From Candidatus Brocadia sinica JPN1 (GTDB taxonomy: Bacteria; Planctomycetota; Brocadiia; Brocadiales; Brocadiaceae), in assembly GCF_000949635.1 (NCBI RefSeq), contig NZ_BAFN01000001.1:496001-560000 (forward strand): DNA of 64,000 bases, read 5' to 3'. The notes below the pieces were generated by a model that made no database searches, had not been told where the DNA came from, and worked only from the letters and a program-made list of their open reading frames with translations. The number at the start of each line of letters is the position of its first letter. Position 1 is the stretch's first letter. Positions 10,388 to 21,836 of this stretch are shown here, in pieces. Both the position numbers and the translations under genes were made by a program.

Positions 10388-11880
10388 GCCCTTTCCTTTG
10401 CAATGAAATCCTTTACTATCTCCAAGTCCTTTTTTTCAAGCAAACCCTCACGGTTCATGCGGCTTATAATTTCCGGAAAGGTGGATTTTGTCTTATTGAT
10501 TATTTCCCTGCAAACTTTTTCTACCAAGGCAATTGCAACAGTATCAAGTATGCCTGATTCTAAAATTATAAAGCTTAATACTTCATCTTCAAGAGTGAAG
10601 GTGTGAAACTGCGGCTGTTTCAGAATTTCCCTTAACCGTTCGCCGCGTCTGATGAGTTTTGCGGTTTCTTCTTCTAAATGCGCCCCAAATTTGGTAAATA
10701 CTTCCACTTCAATGAATCTTGAATAATCTATTTTCAGTCTTTCAGCCACGGTTTTCATTGCTTCTACCTGAGCCTTTCCCCCTATCCTTGACACGGATTT
10801 GCTAACGTCCACTGCGGGCCGGATACCTTTGTTGAACAGGAAGGCATCAAGATATATTTGACCATCCGTTATCGAGATGAGATTTGTAGGAATATAGGAT
10901 GATATCCTGCCCTGCTGTGTTTCCACTATCGGAAGGGCAGTGATGGAACCCCCGCCGTTCTTTTGATTGAGTTTTGCAGATCGTTCGAGAAGTCTTGAGT
11001 GTATAAAAAATATATCACCGGGATATGCCTCTCTACCCGGAGGCCTTTTCAGTAAAAGGCTTAATGAACGATACGCGTCAGCATGTTTTGTAAGGTCGTC
11101 ATAAATGATTAAGACATCCTTCCCTTTATCGAGGAAATACTCGGCAATGGCTGTAGCGCTGTAAGGCGCAATATATTGAAGCCCGGGAGAATTTGAGGCA
11201 TCGGCAATAACAAATATGGTCTTTGAGGAATCACCGTATCTCTTTATTTCTTCAATGATCTTTAAGACGTGTGACTTTTTCTGACCTATGACCACAAAAA
11301 TAGAGATTACCTTAGTGTTTTTCTGATTGATAACGGTGTCCACTGCTATTGATGTCTTACCTGTTGAAGCGTCACCAATAATTAATTCTCTTTGCCCTTT
11401 GCCTATGGCAAGCATAGAGTCAATGACCTTTATACCGGTATAAAGAGGTTCAGTAATAAAGTCTCTTTGCAATAAAGAAGGGGCTTCTTTCTCTACCGGA
11501 TAAGATGTCGTTTGCTCTAGTTTCGGTCCACCATCCACAGGATTACCGAGGGCATCCAATACCCTCCCCAAAAGCTCTTCGCTTACATTTACTGAAGCAA
11601 TTTGTTCAGTTTTATATCCTTTATCACCGGCCCTTATTCCATTACGCTCAGTAAGAAGCACAACGCCAATGCTGCTGACATCGAGATCAAATACTATTCC
11701 CTCATCACCACTTTCAAACTTTATAAGTTCGTAGAGTTTTGCATCTCTTAGACCAGCAATATGCACAATGCCGTCTCCTACGGCCAGCACTTTTCCCTCT
11801 TCAGTCACCCCGATGGAGAATCTGCTGGCTTTGGCTGTTTCTTTTACTTTTTCCCAAAAAACCGTTAATTCTTTTTCCAT
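10384..11880 (-). CDS. atpA: N-type ATP synthase alpha subunit
   Basis: A 498-residue F1 alpha subunit. The P-loop is GDASTGKTS (about residue 170), in place of the common GDRQTGKT. The region IIYDDLTKHADAYRSLSLLLKRPPGREAYPGD matches alpha subunits, including the arginine-rich stretch. The stop TGA is shared with the start of atpG, which shows that TGA is used as a genuine stop in this genome. The gene follows atpF with no intergenic space. Confidence 0.97.
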   Translation of the reverse strand: MEKELTVFWEKVKETAKASRFSIGVTEEGKVLAVGDGIVHIAGLRDAKLYELIKFESGDEGIVFDLDVSSIGVVLLTERNGIRAGDKGYKTEQIASVNVSEELLGRVLDALGNPVDGGPKLEQTTSYPVEKEAPSLLQRDFITEPLYTGIKVIDSMLAIGKGQRELIIGDASTGKTSIAVDTVINQKNTKVISIFVVIGQKKSHVLKIIEEIKRYGDSSKTIFVIADASNSPGLQYIAPYSATAIAEYFLDKGKDVLIIYDDLTKHADAYRSLSLLLKRPPGREAYPGDIFFIHSRLLERSAKLNQKNGGGSITALPIVETQQGRISSYIPTNLISITDGQIYLDAFLFNKGIRPAVDVSKSVSRIGGKAQVEAMKTVAERLKIDYSRFIEVEVFTKFGAHLEEETAKLIRRGERLREILKQPQFHTFTLEDEVLSFIILESGILDTVAIALVEKVCREIINKTKSTFPEIISRMNREGLLEKKDLEIVKDFIAKERA

Positions 11881-12621
11881 TTATGTGGTTTCTTTCAGCC
11901 TGGAAGCGAGTGCATTTACCTGGCCTGCCAGCGAACAGTCGTAAATCATATCGCAGGCCTTTATCCTTATCCCCGCGATAAGAGTCTTGTCAACGGTCGT
12001 ATTGATGCTCACTTTTTTTGCAAGCTGTGATTCTACAGTTTCCTGAAACATTTTTACTTCATCCGTTTTTAATGGATATGCGCTTACAAGGTCTATAGGT
12101 AATGTTTCGCCTTTCTCCTTTATTTTCGAGATATCAGAAATAATTTTCCCATTTTCTCTCGCGAGCTTCCTGAATATGGCCTTATGAAGCTCTTCATCTG
12201 AAATGTCTTCTAAAAGGTTTGAGACAAAGACGGAGGCAATCTCAAGCGTTTTATTTTTTAACTCTGCCTCTGCCCTCTTTTTTTCTGCATCAAACAAGGC
12301 CCTTTCTTTTTCGATTATTTTCGCCGCGTCTTTCCCGGCCTCACCCAGTAACTTATTTCTGTCTTTAAGAGCTTCCTCCCTCGTCCGTTCGAGCATCTGG
12401 CTTTGAAGTTCCTTTACCTTTTTCAACTCTTCCTCGCATTTTTCCTTAAGCGCTTGCGCCTCTTTTTTTGTCTTTTCTGCATCCTCGACGGTTCTTGCTA
12501 TAAGCCCTCTCCGCCTTTCAATAATTTCCCGTATAGGTTTATATAATATCCTTTTCAGAATAAACAACAGAACAACAAAGTTTATTATCTGAAATAGCAG
12601 TGTCCAGATATTGAATTTCAT
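11881..12621 (-). CDS. atpF: N-type ATP synthase b subunit with fused delta-like C-terminal domain
   Basis: A 246-residue peripheral-stalk subunit. It has one N-terminal membrane helix (about 8-26, LLFQIINFVVLLFILKRILYKP), a long charged coiled coil (about 30-140) and a C-terminal domain (about 150-246) ending IAGIRIKACDMIYDCSLAGQ, which resembles the end of F1 delta (AtpH). This b-delta fusion is typical of N-ATPases and explains the lack of a separate atpH. Start and atpE stop overlap as ATGA. Confidence 0.93.
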   Translation of the reverse strand: MKFNIWTLLFQIINFVVLLFILKRILYKPIREIIERRRGLIARTVEDAEKTKKEAQALKEKCEEELKKVKELQSQMLERTREEALKDRNKLLGEAGKDAAKIIEKERALFDAEKKRAEAELKNKTLEIASVFVSNLLEDISDEELHKAIFRKLARENGKIISDISKIKEKGETLPIDLVSAYPLKTDEVKMFQETVESQLAKKVSINTTVDKTLIAGIRIKACDMIYDCSLAGQVNALASRLKETT

Positions 12622-12884
12622 TTTAAGATATACCCAATAAGAGGATTTGCAAAAAGGATAATCAATGCAATAACAAATGCATATATGGCAATTGACTCTA
12701 TCAACGCCATTCCAACAAAAAGGGCCCTCATAATCTTATCAGAGGCCTCGGGTTGCCTTGCTATAGCGTCAAGCGCCTCCGTAAGCGCCTTTCCCAATGC
12801 CCTTGCAGGACCATATCCGCCAATAGCCATGGCAAGGGCGGCAGCTATTATAGAAACAGAAATAACTACGGTTTTAGCATCCAT
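12618..12884 (-). CDS. atpE: N-type ATP synthase c subunit
   Basis: An 88-residue two-helix ring subunit. The polar loop is ARQPEA and the ion-binding glutamate is in helix 2 (GMALIESIAIYAF). Many N-ATPases carry an acidic or amide residue in helix 1 and E-S-T...Y in helix 2, a sodium-binding set. Here the helix 1 position is Leu (GPARALGK) and the Thr is Ile (ESIAIY). This argues for proton binding, though Ser and Tyr remain. A strong ribosome binding site (aaaggaga) precedes the ATG. Confidence 0.95.
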   Translation of the reverse strand: MDAKTVVISVSIIAAALAMAIGGYGPARALGKALTEALDAIARQPEASDKIMRALFVGMALIESIAIYAFVIALIILFANPLIGYILK

Positions 12885-12897
12885 ATCAAGTCTCCTT

Positions 12898-13563
12898 TCA
12901 TGATTTCGTTCTCATGCCACCTGCTATAAATACCAAGGTTAAAACACCAAATATATACGCCTGTATAAGACCGATGATAATATGTAACAAACTAAACGGG
13001 ATCGGCACCAGCAATCCGACTATGCCGAGAAGTATTATGGCAATCATATCACCGCTTAACATATTCCCAAAGAGCCTAATGGCAAGTGCGACTGTTCTTG
13101 TGATCTCTGCTATAAGGTGGAAGGGAAGTAATATCCATGTTGGTTCTTTATAGTGGAGGAGATATCCTTTCAGCCCTTGTGTTGTTATACCAATGACGTG
13201 GGTCATTGAAAAAGAGATTAACGCAAATGCAAAGGTTGTATTGAGGTCAGCGGTAGGGGTTTTCAATCCCGGTATTAAACCGGCAAGATTGGAGAAACCG
13301 ATAAGGATCCATAGGGTTCCCAGCACCGGCACAACCAGCCAGGGATTTAACGGGAGGATGTCCTTTATCGTTTTTTCGATAGCCTCAAAGATAGCTTCTA
13401 AAATCTCCTGGAAAAAAGACGGCTTTATGGAGAGTTTTCTTGTCGCAAGATAGCAAATTGTTATTATAGCCGTCATAACAAACCATGTGGTAATAACAGT
13501 ATCTGTAACCTGAACAGGGCCGATTGAAAAAATAGTTTCCGGAAAAATATTAAATATTTTCAT
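12898..13563 (-). CDS. atpB: N-type ATP synthase a subunit
   Basis: A 221-residue membrane subunit with five or six helices that forms the ion half-channels. The essential arginine lies in ITRTVALAIRLFGNMLSGD (about residue 160), the hallmark of subunit a. The C-terminal pair of helices ends with QAYIFGVLTLVFIAGG. Length is typical of N-ATPase a subunits. It lies 2 bp after the preceding AtpQ/AtpI-like gene and 13 bp before atpE. Confidence 0.95.
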   Translation of the reverse strand: MKIFNIFPETIFSIGPVQVTDTVITTWFVMTAIITICYLATRKLSIKPSFFQEILEAIFEAIEKTIKDILPLNPWLVVPVLGTLWILIGFSNLAGLIPGLKTPTADLNTTFAFALISFSMTHVIGITTQGLKGYLLHYKEPTWILLPFHLIAEITRTVALAIRLFGNMLSGDMIAIILLGIVGLLVPIPFSLLHIIIGLIQAYIFGVLTLVFIAGGMRTKS

Positions 13564-13565
13564 TG

Positions 13566-13837
13566 CTAAGGCTTTCTGATAAACAAATACCAGACATTAT
13601 ACATACCAACAACTATACCGATGATAATAAGTGTTATCGTCCACGAAATGCCTTCTCCGTGCATTTTTTTATCCAGATACCTGCCAAGATAAGCGCCTCC
13701 GACAACCGGAATAACAAAAACCCATCCTCCAACACCAAGGACATTAGCATAGCGCCAGAAATTCGATTTCTCCTTTCTGGTACGAAGCAGTTCCTTAGCA
13801 GATTTCTCAATATCTCCGGAGAATTTTTTGTTTTCCA

Positions 13838-13841
<4 letters not shown>
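13566..13841 (-). CDS. AtpQ/AtpI-like assembly subunit of the N-ATPase
   Basis: A 91-residue protein with a charged N-terminus and two membrane helices (about 32-52 and 63-85). It contains GGAYLGRYLDKK between the helices, as in AtpI/AtpQ, and ends IRKP. N-ATPase operons usually encode both AtpQ (AtpI-like) and a three-helix AtpR between atpC and atpB. Here only this one gene fits in the space. It overlaps atpC by 4 bp (ATGA). A role in ring assembly or ion selectivity is assumed from the family. Confidence 0.8.
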
Positions 13842-15624
<1,783 letters not shown>

Positions 15625-15678
15625 TCACTCGTTTTTAAATATTTTTCTAACGAAATAACAGATGTAATTTTTCACTTG

Positions 15679-16470
15679 CTATCCCAAATGGACTGTATAA
15701 TTTTTCGCAATAAAAAACACTGCAACTACAATTACGAACACGGCGAACCATTTTTTCAAATTGGCGGGAGATACGTGATGCGAAAGAGTGGCGCCAATAA
15801 GCATGCCATCAATAGCAACCATTGTTACAAACATTGTTACACGAAGATCGAACCCACCGTAACGCAGATGACCTAACAGTCCCGCACAACAGTCGATCGC
15901 AACAATTAAAAGAGACGTACCAACAGCGTCTTTCATGGAGATGTCGCAGAATAATACAAGAGCAGGCACTACCAGGAAACCCCCACCTATGCCCAGAATA
16001 CCTGTCAATAAACCTACGATTAAACCTGCCAGCAACGCTTTGAATTTGCTCCGACCATGATGAATTATTACGTCACGATTATCGTGCCTTTTAATCAACA
16101 TCAGCACGGCAATAACAATCATCAGAGCGGCAATTGAAAGAAGTAGTGCTGCAGGCGAAAGCAAGCACGTCAGACGTGAACCGAAGTAGGCACTAAGCGT
16201 GCCAGTAGCGCTAAAAAACACCCCGGTTTTTAACTTGACCGTACCGCGCTGATTGTGAAGCGCCGCGCCAATCAGACTTGTTACCCCAACAATAGTCAAC
16301 GACATATCGACGGCATGATGAGCTTCAACACCAAGAATATAAACTAAAACCGGTATGATGATGATCGAACCACCACCACCAATCAAACCAAGGGATATTC
16401 CTATCAATGCGCTCAAGATTAAACCTACTATTAAATAAATTTCCACTCGTATTTCTCGAATTGTCGTCAC
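15679..16470 (-). CDS. TauE/SafE-family sulfite/anion exporter
   Basis: A 263-residue membrane protein with about eight helices in two repeats. Each repeat starts with a glycine-rich motif, GLIGGGGSIIIIPVLVY near residue 27 and GILGIGGGFLVVPALVLF near 160, as in the TauE/SafE (DUF81) family. Members export sulfite, sulfoacetate or related anions from the cytoplasm; the substrate here is unknown. It lies about 75 bp upstream of atpD on the same strand and could share its transcript. Confidence 0.88.
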   Translation of the reverse strand: MTTIREIRVEIYLIVGLILSALIGISLGLIGGGGSIIIIPVLVYILGVEAHHAVDMSLTIVGVTSLIGAALHNQRGTVKLKTGVFFSATGTLSAYFGSRLTCLLSPAALLLSIAALMIVIAVLMLIKRHDNRDVIIHHGRSKFKALLAGLIVGLLTGILGIGGGFLVVPALVLFCDISMKDAVGTSLLIVAIDCCAGLLGHLRYGGFDLRVTMFVTMVAIDGMLIGATLSHHVSPANLKKWFAVFVIVVAVFFIAKNYTVHLG

Positions 16471-16731
16471 ACAGATAAGAACTTGTTTCCTGAAACTTTT
16501 AAAAATTATAGAAAAATCACGTGAGTTATACTATTTTAAAATGTATAATATTGCAATTCCCCATTGATTGTTTTTAACCATGAGTCCGCATAAGAATACA
16601 ATCACAGGTTTCATAAATACACAGATTTTTTATCCGCACGATCTATGCAACCTGTCTGAGTATTCACCACGTACCGAAGGGGCTGAAGAATCTTGATATT
16701 GAAATCCAAAAATACTAATAGGAGGCCGCAA

Positions 16732-18804
16732 ATGATGGGAATGATTTTGAACAAAAAGGCTTTATCAACTCTTTTCCTAATTTTTATCAACTTTCCTTTT
16801 GTTGTAAATACATTATCAGCGGCACCGTGGACGACAGAGACCGTGGTTAAAGAAAAATATTCCCAATATTTTTCTTCAAGGGCACTCGCTATTGATACTC
16901 ATGGCCATCCTCACATTGTTTATGGAGGCACCAATCTCTTCTATGCATATCATGACGGTAGTAAATGGCATATTGTGACAGTGGATTCATTGCCCGGAGT
17001 AGGCGGGTGTGCCTCAATAGCGATGGATAAATCGGGCGAGGTACACATTGGCTATTACGACCTTACGAATAAAAACCTCAAATATGCTACTAATGCCTCT
17101 GGCTCATGGATAACCGTTATTGTGGACAACAGTGGAAAAATAGGTGGGTATATCTCCACAGCGCTTGATACTTCAAGTAAGGTACATATCAGTTATTATG
17201 ACGATATTAACGGCAATCTCAAGTATGCCACGAATGCCTCTGGCGCATGGGTAACAGCTACGATAGATAATAACGGAGATGTGGGGGCATATACCTCCAT
17301 AGCAGCAGACATATCGGGCAAGGTGCATATCAGTTATTATGATCTCACAAAGAAAAATCTCAAATATGCCACGAATTCCCCTGGGTCATGGTTAACAGCA
17401 ACTGTGGATAAAGGTGAATGGGTAGGGGGGTACACCTCCATAGCAATAGACGTATCTGGCAAGGCACACATCAGCTATCATGATCTTACCAAGAAAAACC
17501 TCAAATACGCCACCAATGCCTCTGGCGTATGGAAATTGACTACTGTAGATAATAGCGGAAATATAGGTGGATATACCTCCATAGCAGTTGACACAGCGGG
17601 TAAGGCACACATCAGCTATTATGATATCACTAACGGTAGCATCAGGTACGCTGCCAATACCACTGGCACATGGATAATAGATGCTGTGGCTAAGAATGTA
17701 AATGTTGGTAGTTATACCTCCATAGCAGTGGATACATCTGGTAATGTGCATATAAGTTATTATGACAGCATCGATGGTAGTATCAAGTATGCCACCAATA
17801 TTCCTGGTTTATGGACAACTGAAACTGTGGACAAAGGTGGAAATGTAGGGGCATATACCTCCATAGCAGTGGATACATTAAACAAGGTACACATAAGCTA
17901 TTATGACAGCACAAAAAACGACCTCAAGTATGTTACCAATGCCTCCGGCTCATGGGTAATCAAAACTTTGTACAGTCAGGGAAGTGTAGGCGAGTATACT
18001 TCCATAGCAGTGGACACATCAAACAAAGCACACATAAGCTATTATGATAGCACGAATGGCGATCTCAGATATGCCACCAATGCCTCTGGTTCATGGGCAA
18101 CCGAGATTGTTGATAGCGGTGGAAATGTAGGAGAGTTTACCGCCATTAAAGTGGACGCGTCTGGTAAGACACACATAAGCTATTATGATTGCACGAACGA
18201 AGACCTCAAGTACGCCGCCAATGCTTCAGGTTCGTGGATAACTAAGACCATTGACAGTAATGGAAATGTAGGAGAGCATACCTCTATAACAGTGGATGCG
18301 TCTGGCAGGGTGCATATAAGCTATTATGACAACACAAAAGATGTCCTTAAATATGCCACCAATGCCACGAACGCTGCTGGCTCATGGACAATCAAGACTA
18401 TTGATAGCGATGGTGATGTCGGGCAGTTTACCTCCCTAGCAATAGACACATCAGGCAAGGTGCACATGAGTTATTATGATTATACTCATGGCGACCTCAA
18501 GTATGCCACAAATACCTCCGGTTCGTGGGTAACCAAGACCGTAGACAGTAGTGGAAACGTAGGTGGGTATACCTCCATCGCAGTGGACACATCAGGCAAG
18601 ATACACATCAGCTATTATGACAGTACTAACTTCGACCTCAAGTATGCAACCAATGCTTCCGGTTCATGGGTAACCAAAACTATAGACAGTAGTGGAAATG
18701 TAGGCGGGTATACCTCCATCGCAGTGGACACATCAGGCAAGGTACATATCAGCTATTATGACGATACCAACTTCGGCCTCAAGTATGCAACCAATGCCTA
18801 TTAG
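16732..18804 (+). CDS. Secreted repeat protein with about fourteen 47-residue repeats
   Basis: A 690-residue secreted protein. I chose the ATG at 16732 because ggagg lies 6 bases upstream (16721-16725) and a signal peptide follows (KKALSTLFLIFINFPFVVNTLSA). The rest consists of about 13 clear and one weak repeat of about 47 residues with consensus GGYTSIAVDTSGKVHISYYD and then LKYATNASGSW. Aromatic and Asp-box-like motifs suggest beta-propeller blades, perhaps two seven-bladed propellers, but this is inference. No anchor or catalytic motif is visible. Its function is unknown; a surface or binding role is plausible. Confidence 0.85.
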   Translation: MMGMILNKKALSTLFLIFINFPFVVNTLSAAPWTTETVVKEKYSQYFSSRALAIDTHGHPHIVYGGTNLFYAYHDGSKWHIVTVDSLPGVGGCASIAMDKSGEVHIGYYDLTNKNLKYATNASGSWITVIVDNSGKIGGYISTALDTSSKVHISYYDDINGNLKYATNASGAWVTATIDNNGDVGAYTSIAADISGKVHISYYDLTKKNLKYATNSPGSWLTATVDKGEWVGGYTSIAIDVSGKAHISYHDLTKKNLKYATNASGVWKLTTVDNSGNIGGYTSIAVDTAGKAHISYYDITNGSIRYAANTTGTWIIDAVAKNVNVGSYTSIAVDTSGNVHISYYDSIDGSIKYATNIPGLWTTETVDKGGNVGAYTSIAVDTLNKVHISYYDSTKNDLKYVTNASGSWVIKTLYSQGSVGEYTSIAVDTSNKAHISYYDSTNGDLRYATNASGSWATEIVDSGGNVGEFTAIKVDASGKTHISYYDCTNEDLKYAANASGSWITKTIDSNGNVGEHTSITVDASGRVHISYYDNTKDVLKYATNATNAAGSWTIKTIDSDGDVGQFTSLAIDTSGKVHMSYYDYTHGDLKYATNTSGSWVTKTVDSSGNVGGYTSIAVDTSGKIHISYYDSTNFDLKYATNASGSWVTKTIDSSGNVGGYTSIAVDTSGKVHISYYDDTNFGLKYATNAY
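16960..18800 (+). repeat. Tandem 141-bp coding repeat (about 13 units)
   Basis: The repeats inside the secreted protein are visible at DNA level with a period of about 141 bp. The last two units (about 18520-18660 and 18661-18800) are nearly identical, while the first ones are more diverged. This gradient suggests recent unit duplication at the 3' end. One unit near 18360 carries a 9-bp expansion (extra NAT). Confidence 0.85.
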
Positions 18805-19226
18805 AAAACAATACAAATCTCTTTGTACGTTTCAAACAGTTTATAGTTGTGTATAAGGGTGGATGAAGCGAACAGAGTGGATCAAATGAACTTTTTGTTT
18901 CAAAAGTGGGTAAGAACTGTTATAAATTGCCATTTTTTGCACTTGTTTTGTCGCTTTTTAGCCAATAAAGTAGGGAATAAATCTCACGAAATAGGGTGAA
19001 ATTGCCCATTTGACCCAGTCTGAAAGCGAACCTACCCCTGAGTCCCCTTCCAGGAGGGGATTGAGAGATGGATATTGTGAAGGTGGATTCGGCGCAAAAG
19101 ACCTCGTCTTAATTGTTCGACTGGGCGCTCACGACGAAGTCTACCCTATTCATACTTAATTTTTAACAAAATGGTTAAGTTTTCATGTGATTAGCCTTAT
19201 CATCCTTGTTAGCGACTAAATCACGC
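18805..19226. other. 422-bp gene-free gap
   Basis: No ORF, RNA gene or clear terminator is visible between the repeat protein and mprF. The gap holds a degenerate GC-richer patch (about 19030-19142) that ends in a 28-bp sequence shared with 31413-31440. The last 60 bp before mprF are AT-rich and probably contain its promoter, without recognisable boxes. Confidence 0.6.
19115..19142. repeat. Dispersed 28-bp repeat, copy 1
   Basis: It matches 31413-31440 in 27 of 28 positions, in the same orientation. It contains the core GCGCTCACGACGAAGTCT. Both copies lie in gene-free gaps. It looks like part of an interspersed non-coding repeat family; no terminal repeats or target duplications can be defined. 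Confidence 0.75.
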
Positions 19227-21776
19227 ATGGGAAATAAATTTCTCCGCAACCTTAATCCTTTATTTGGCGTTTTACTCTTTACCGCAACACTTTGGGTGCT
19301 CCATTATGAACTAAAAGAGTATCACTATCATGATGTGCTGCGCCAATTGAAGGCGCTTCCAACTCAGCGCCTTCTTCTCGCCCTCCTGTTTACCTCCCTT
19401 GGTTATTTAGTACTGATAGGATATGACTTTCTTGCCCTTCGCTATGTAAATCATCCACTTAAGTACGGCAAGATTGCTACCGCCGGTTTCATAGGTTATG
19501 CATTCAGCAACAGTATTGGAGTTTCCATGCTTGCAGCGGTACGTTATCGGCTCTACTCGTCCTGGGGGCTTTCTCCGGTTGATATCACGAAAGTTGTTGC
19601 CTTCTGTGGCCTGGCTTTCTGGTTAGGCATCTTTACCGTCGGAGGGGTGCTTTTCCTCATTGAACCATTTGAAATTCCTTCAGTAATCCACTTTCGCTTT
19701 GTGTCTTTACCATATCTTGGGATACTCTTCGTTGTCTTTATTACAGGATACTTGTTGTTTAGCGCCTTGAAAAAGAAACCTCTAAAAATTTTCAGATGGG
19801 AGTTTTCTGTACCCTCTCTAAAATTTTCTCTTTCCTCGACAGTAATAGCTTGTCTGGACGTGATGCTGAACGGAAGCGTACTTTATGTCTTGCTCCCCTC
19901 TCATGAAAACTTGCCTTATCCAAAGATTATTGGCATCTTTCTACTATCACAGATAGCAGGAATAGTCAGCCAGGTCCCCGGAGGGCTTGGAATCATTGAA
20001 ACAGTAATTCTCTTTTTTCTCTCGCCTATGCTACCAGTTTCTGACATCCTTGGATCGCTTTTAGCGTTCAGAGGAATATACTATTTACTGCCAATGTGTT
20101 TTGCCACTGTTCTTCTGGGTATGCATGAATTCATCCAAAGAAAAGAGGCATTCAAACTGATTGCCCGTATCTTTGGACAATGGGTGCCGGAGATTGTACC
20201 AAACATACTCTCTCTTGCCACTTTTGTGGGAGGTACAATTCTGCTTTTTTCCGGATCAGTTCCGGCTGAAAAAGTTCGTATGTTGTGGATTAAGGATATA
20301 ATCCCACTACCAGTTATGGAGATCTCCCATTTTTTTGGCAGCCTCGCGGGTATTTTGCTCCTTATACTAGCCTGGGGACTGCAACGAAGACTTAACGCCG
20401 CATACCCCCTTATTGTGGCCCTTCTTATTGCAGGAATTGTCTTTTCCCTGCTTAAAGGATTCGATTACGAGGAAGCGATCATTCTTGCAATCATGTTGGG
20501 CGCACTCCTGCCTTCCCGCAGGCATTTCTACCGCAAAACATCTCTCATAAACGAACCGTTTACTCAAGGATGGATTACGGCTATTGTTTTTGTTATGCTT
20601 TGTTCGGCCTGGCTAGGACTTTTCTCTTACAAGCACGTCGAATATTCGGATGAGTTATGGTGGCATTTCAGCCTGTCGGGAGATGCCCCCCGATCTCTCC
20701 GTGCTGCCGTGGGAGTCGGGGTTTTAGCGCTTTGTTTCGCTGTGTTTAAACTCCTTCGCCCAGCCTTCACAAAACCCTCTCTTCCTCTCATGGCAGATTT
20801 AGATATGATCCATTCCCTGGTATATAGTTCAAAAAATACGTATGCCAACACAGCACTGCTTGGAGATAAATCTTTCCTACTCAGCGAACGCAGAAATGCA
20901 TTCATTATGTATGCTATCAGCGGCAGGAGTTGGGTGGCATTTCGTGACCCGGTTGGCCCTGAAAGCGAAATATCTGAACTTATCTGGAAATTTCGCGAGA
21001 TGTGTGACCGTAATGACGGATGGACAGTCTTCTATGAAGTCAATCGAACGAATCTCCCTATTTATATCGATCTTGGCCTAACATTACTTAAACTCGGAGA
21101 AGAGGCCCGCGTTTCCTTATCGAACTTTTCTCTTGAAGGCAGGGTTCATAAAGGACTACGCCATACCCACAATCAGCTTGAGAAAGAGGGTTGTATTTTT
21201 GAACTGATTCCAACGGTCAAAGTCCCCCCGTTACTGCCGGAATTCAAGATAATATCAGACTCCTGGCTGGCAAAAAAAAATATTACCGAAAAAGGATTCT
21301 GCACAGGGTTTTTTGAGACAGAATACCTGAAAAATTTCCCTGCCGGAATAGTAAGAAAAAATGGCAAAATCATTGCCTTTGTGAATATCTGGCAAGGAGC
21401 GGAGAAAGAGGAGCTTTCGTTAGATCTTATGCGATATCTCCCTGATGCCCCACATGGCGTCATGGAATATCTGTTCATCGAGCTCATGCTGTGGGGAAAA
21501 CAGGATGGATATAAGTGGTTCAACCTGGGAATGGCACCTTTCTCAGGGCTTGAGGAACACGCCCTTGCGCCTCTCTGGAACAGACTTGGGGCGTTAGTTT
21601 TCCGTCACGGAGAACATTTTTTTAACTTCCAGGGATTGCGACAATACAAGGAAAAGTTTGGTCCCGAATGGGAACCAAAATATCTGGCGTCTCCAGGCGG
21701 TTTAATACTACCACGTATCCTTACCAACATTGCTTTCCTCATTTCAAGAGGAACTAAGGGCGTTGTTGCAATTTGA
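19227..21776 (+). CDS. mprF: Bifunctional phosphatidylglycerol aminoacyltransferase/flippase
   Basis: An MprF-family protein of 849 residues from the ATG at 19227 (a TTG 21 bp upstream is also open). The N-terminal half (about 1-480) has some 12-14 membrane helices forming the flippase, with GFIGYAFSNSIGVSMLAAVRYRLY and QVPGGLGIIETVILF. The C-terminal half (about 520-849) is the cytoplasmic DUF2156 synthase with FRDPVGPE, the GFCTGFFETEYLKNFP region and WFNLGMAPFSGL. Members transfer Lys or Ala from tRNA to phosphatidylglycerol and flip the product, lowering surface charge. The amino acid used cannot be told. A four-helix protein follows 60 bp downstream. Confidence 0.93.
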   Translation: MGNKFLRNLNPLFGVLLFTATLWVLHYELKEYHYHDVLRQLKALPTQRLLLALLFTSLGYLVLIGYDFLALRYVNHPLKYGKIATAGFIGYAFSNSIGVSMLAAVRYRLYSSWGLSPVDITKVVAFCGLAFWLGIFTVGGVLFLIEPFEIPSVIHFRFVSLPYLGILFVVFITGYLLFSALKKKPLKIFRWEFSVPSLKFSLSSTVIACLDVMLNGSVLYVLLPSHENLPYPKIIGIFLLSQIAGIVSQVPGGLGIIETVILFFLSPMLPVSDILGSLLAFRGIYYLLPMCFATVLLGMHEFIQRKEAFKLIARIFGQWVPEIVPNILSLATFVGGTILLFSGSVPAEKVRMLWIKDIIPLPVMEISHFFGSLAGILLLILAWGLQRRLNAAYPLIVALLIAGIVFSLLKGFDYEEAIILAIMLGALLPSRRHFYRKTSLINEPFTQGWITAIVFVMLCSAWLGLFSYKHVEYSDELWWHFSLSGDAPRSLRAAVGVGVLALCFAVFKLLRPAFTKPSLPLMADLDMIHSLVYSSKNTYANTALLGDKSFLLSERRNAFIMYAISGRSWVAFRDPVGPESEISELIWKFREMCDRNDGWTVFYEVNRTNLPIYIDLGLTLLKLGEEARVSLSNFSLEGRVHKGLRHTHNQLEKEGCIFELIPTVKVPPLLPEFKIISDSWLAKKNITEKGFCTGFFETEYLKNFPAGIVRKNGKIIAFVNIWQGAEKEELSLDLMRYLPDAPHGVMEYLFIELMLWGKQDGYKWFNLGMAPFSGLEEHALAPLWNRLGALVFRHGEHFFNFQGLRQYKEKFGPEWEPKYLASPGGLILPRILTNIAFLISRGTKGVVAI

Positions 21777-21836
21777 CAGAGAGATATTACACTGATATTT
21801 TATTGTCAGTTTTCGTAGATTATTAACCATAACACC

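Noticed and set aside
16960-18800. Possible CRISPR array (regular repeats)
   Set aside because: Repeats are 141 bp, contiguous and coding, without spacers.
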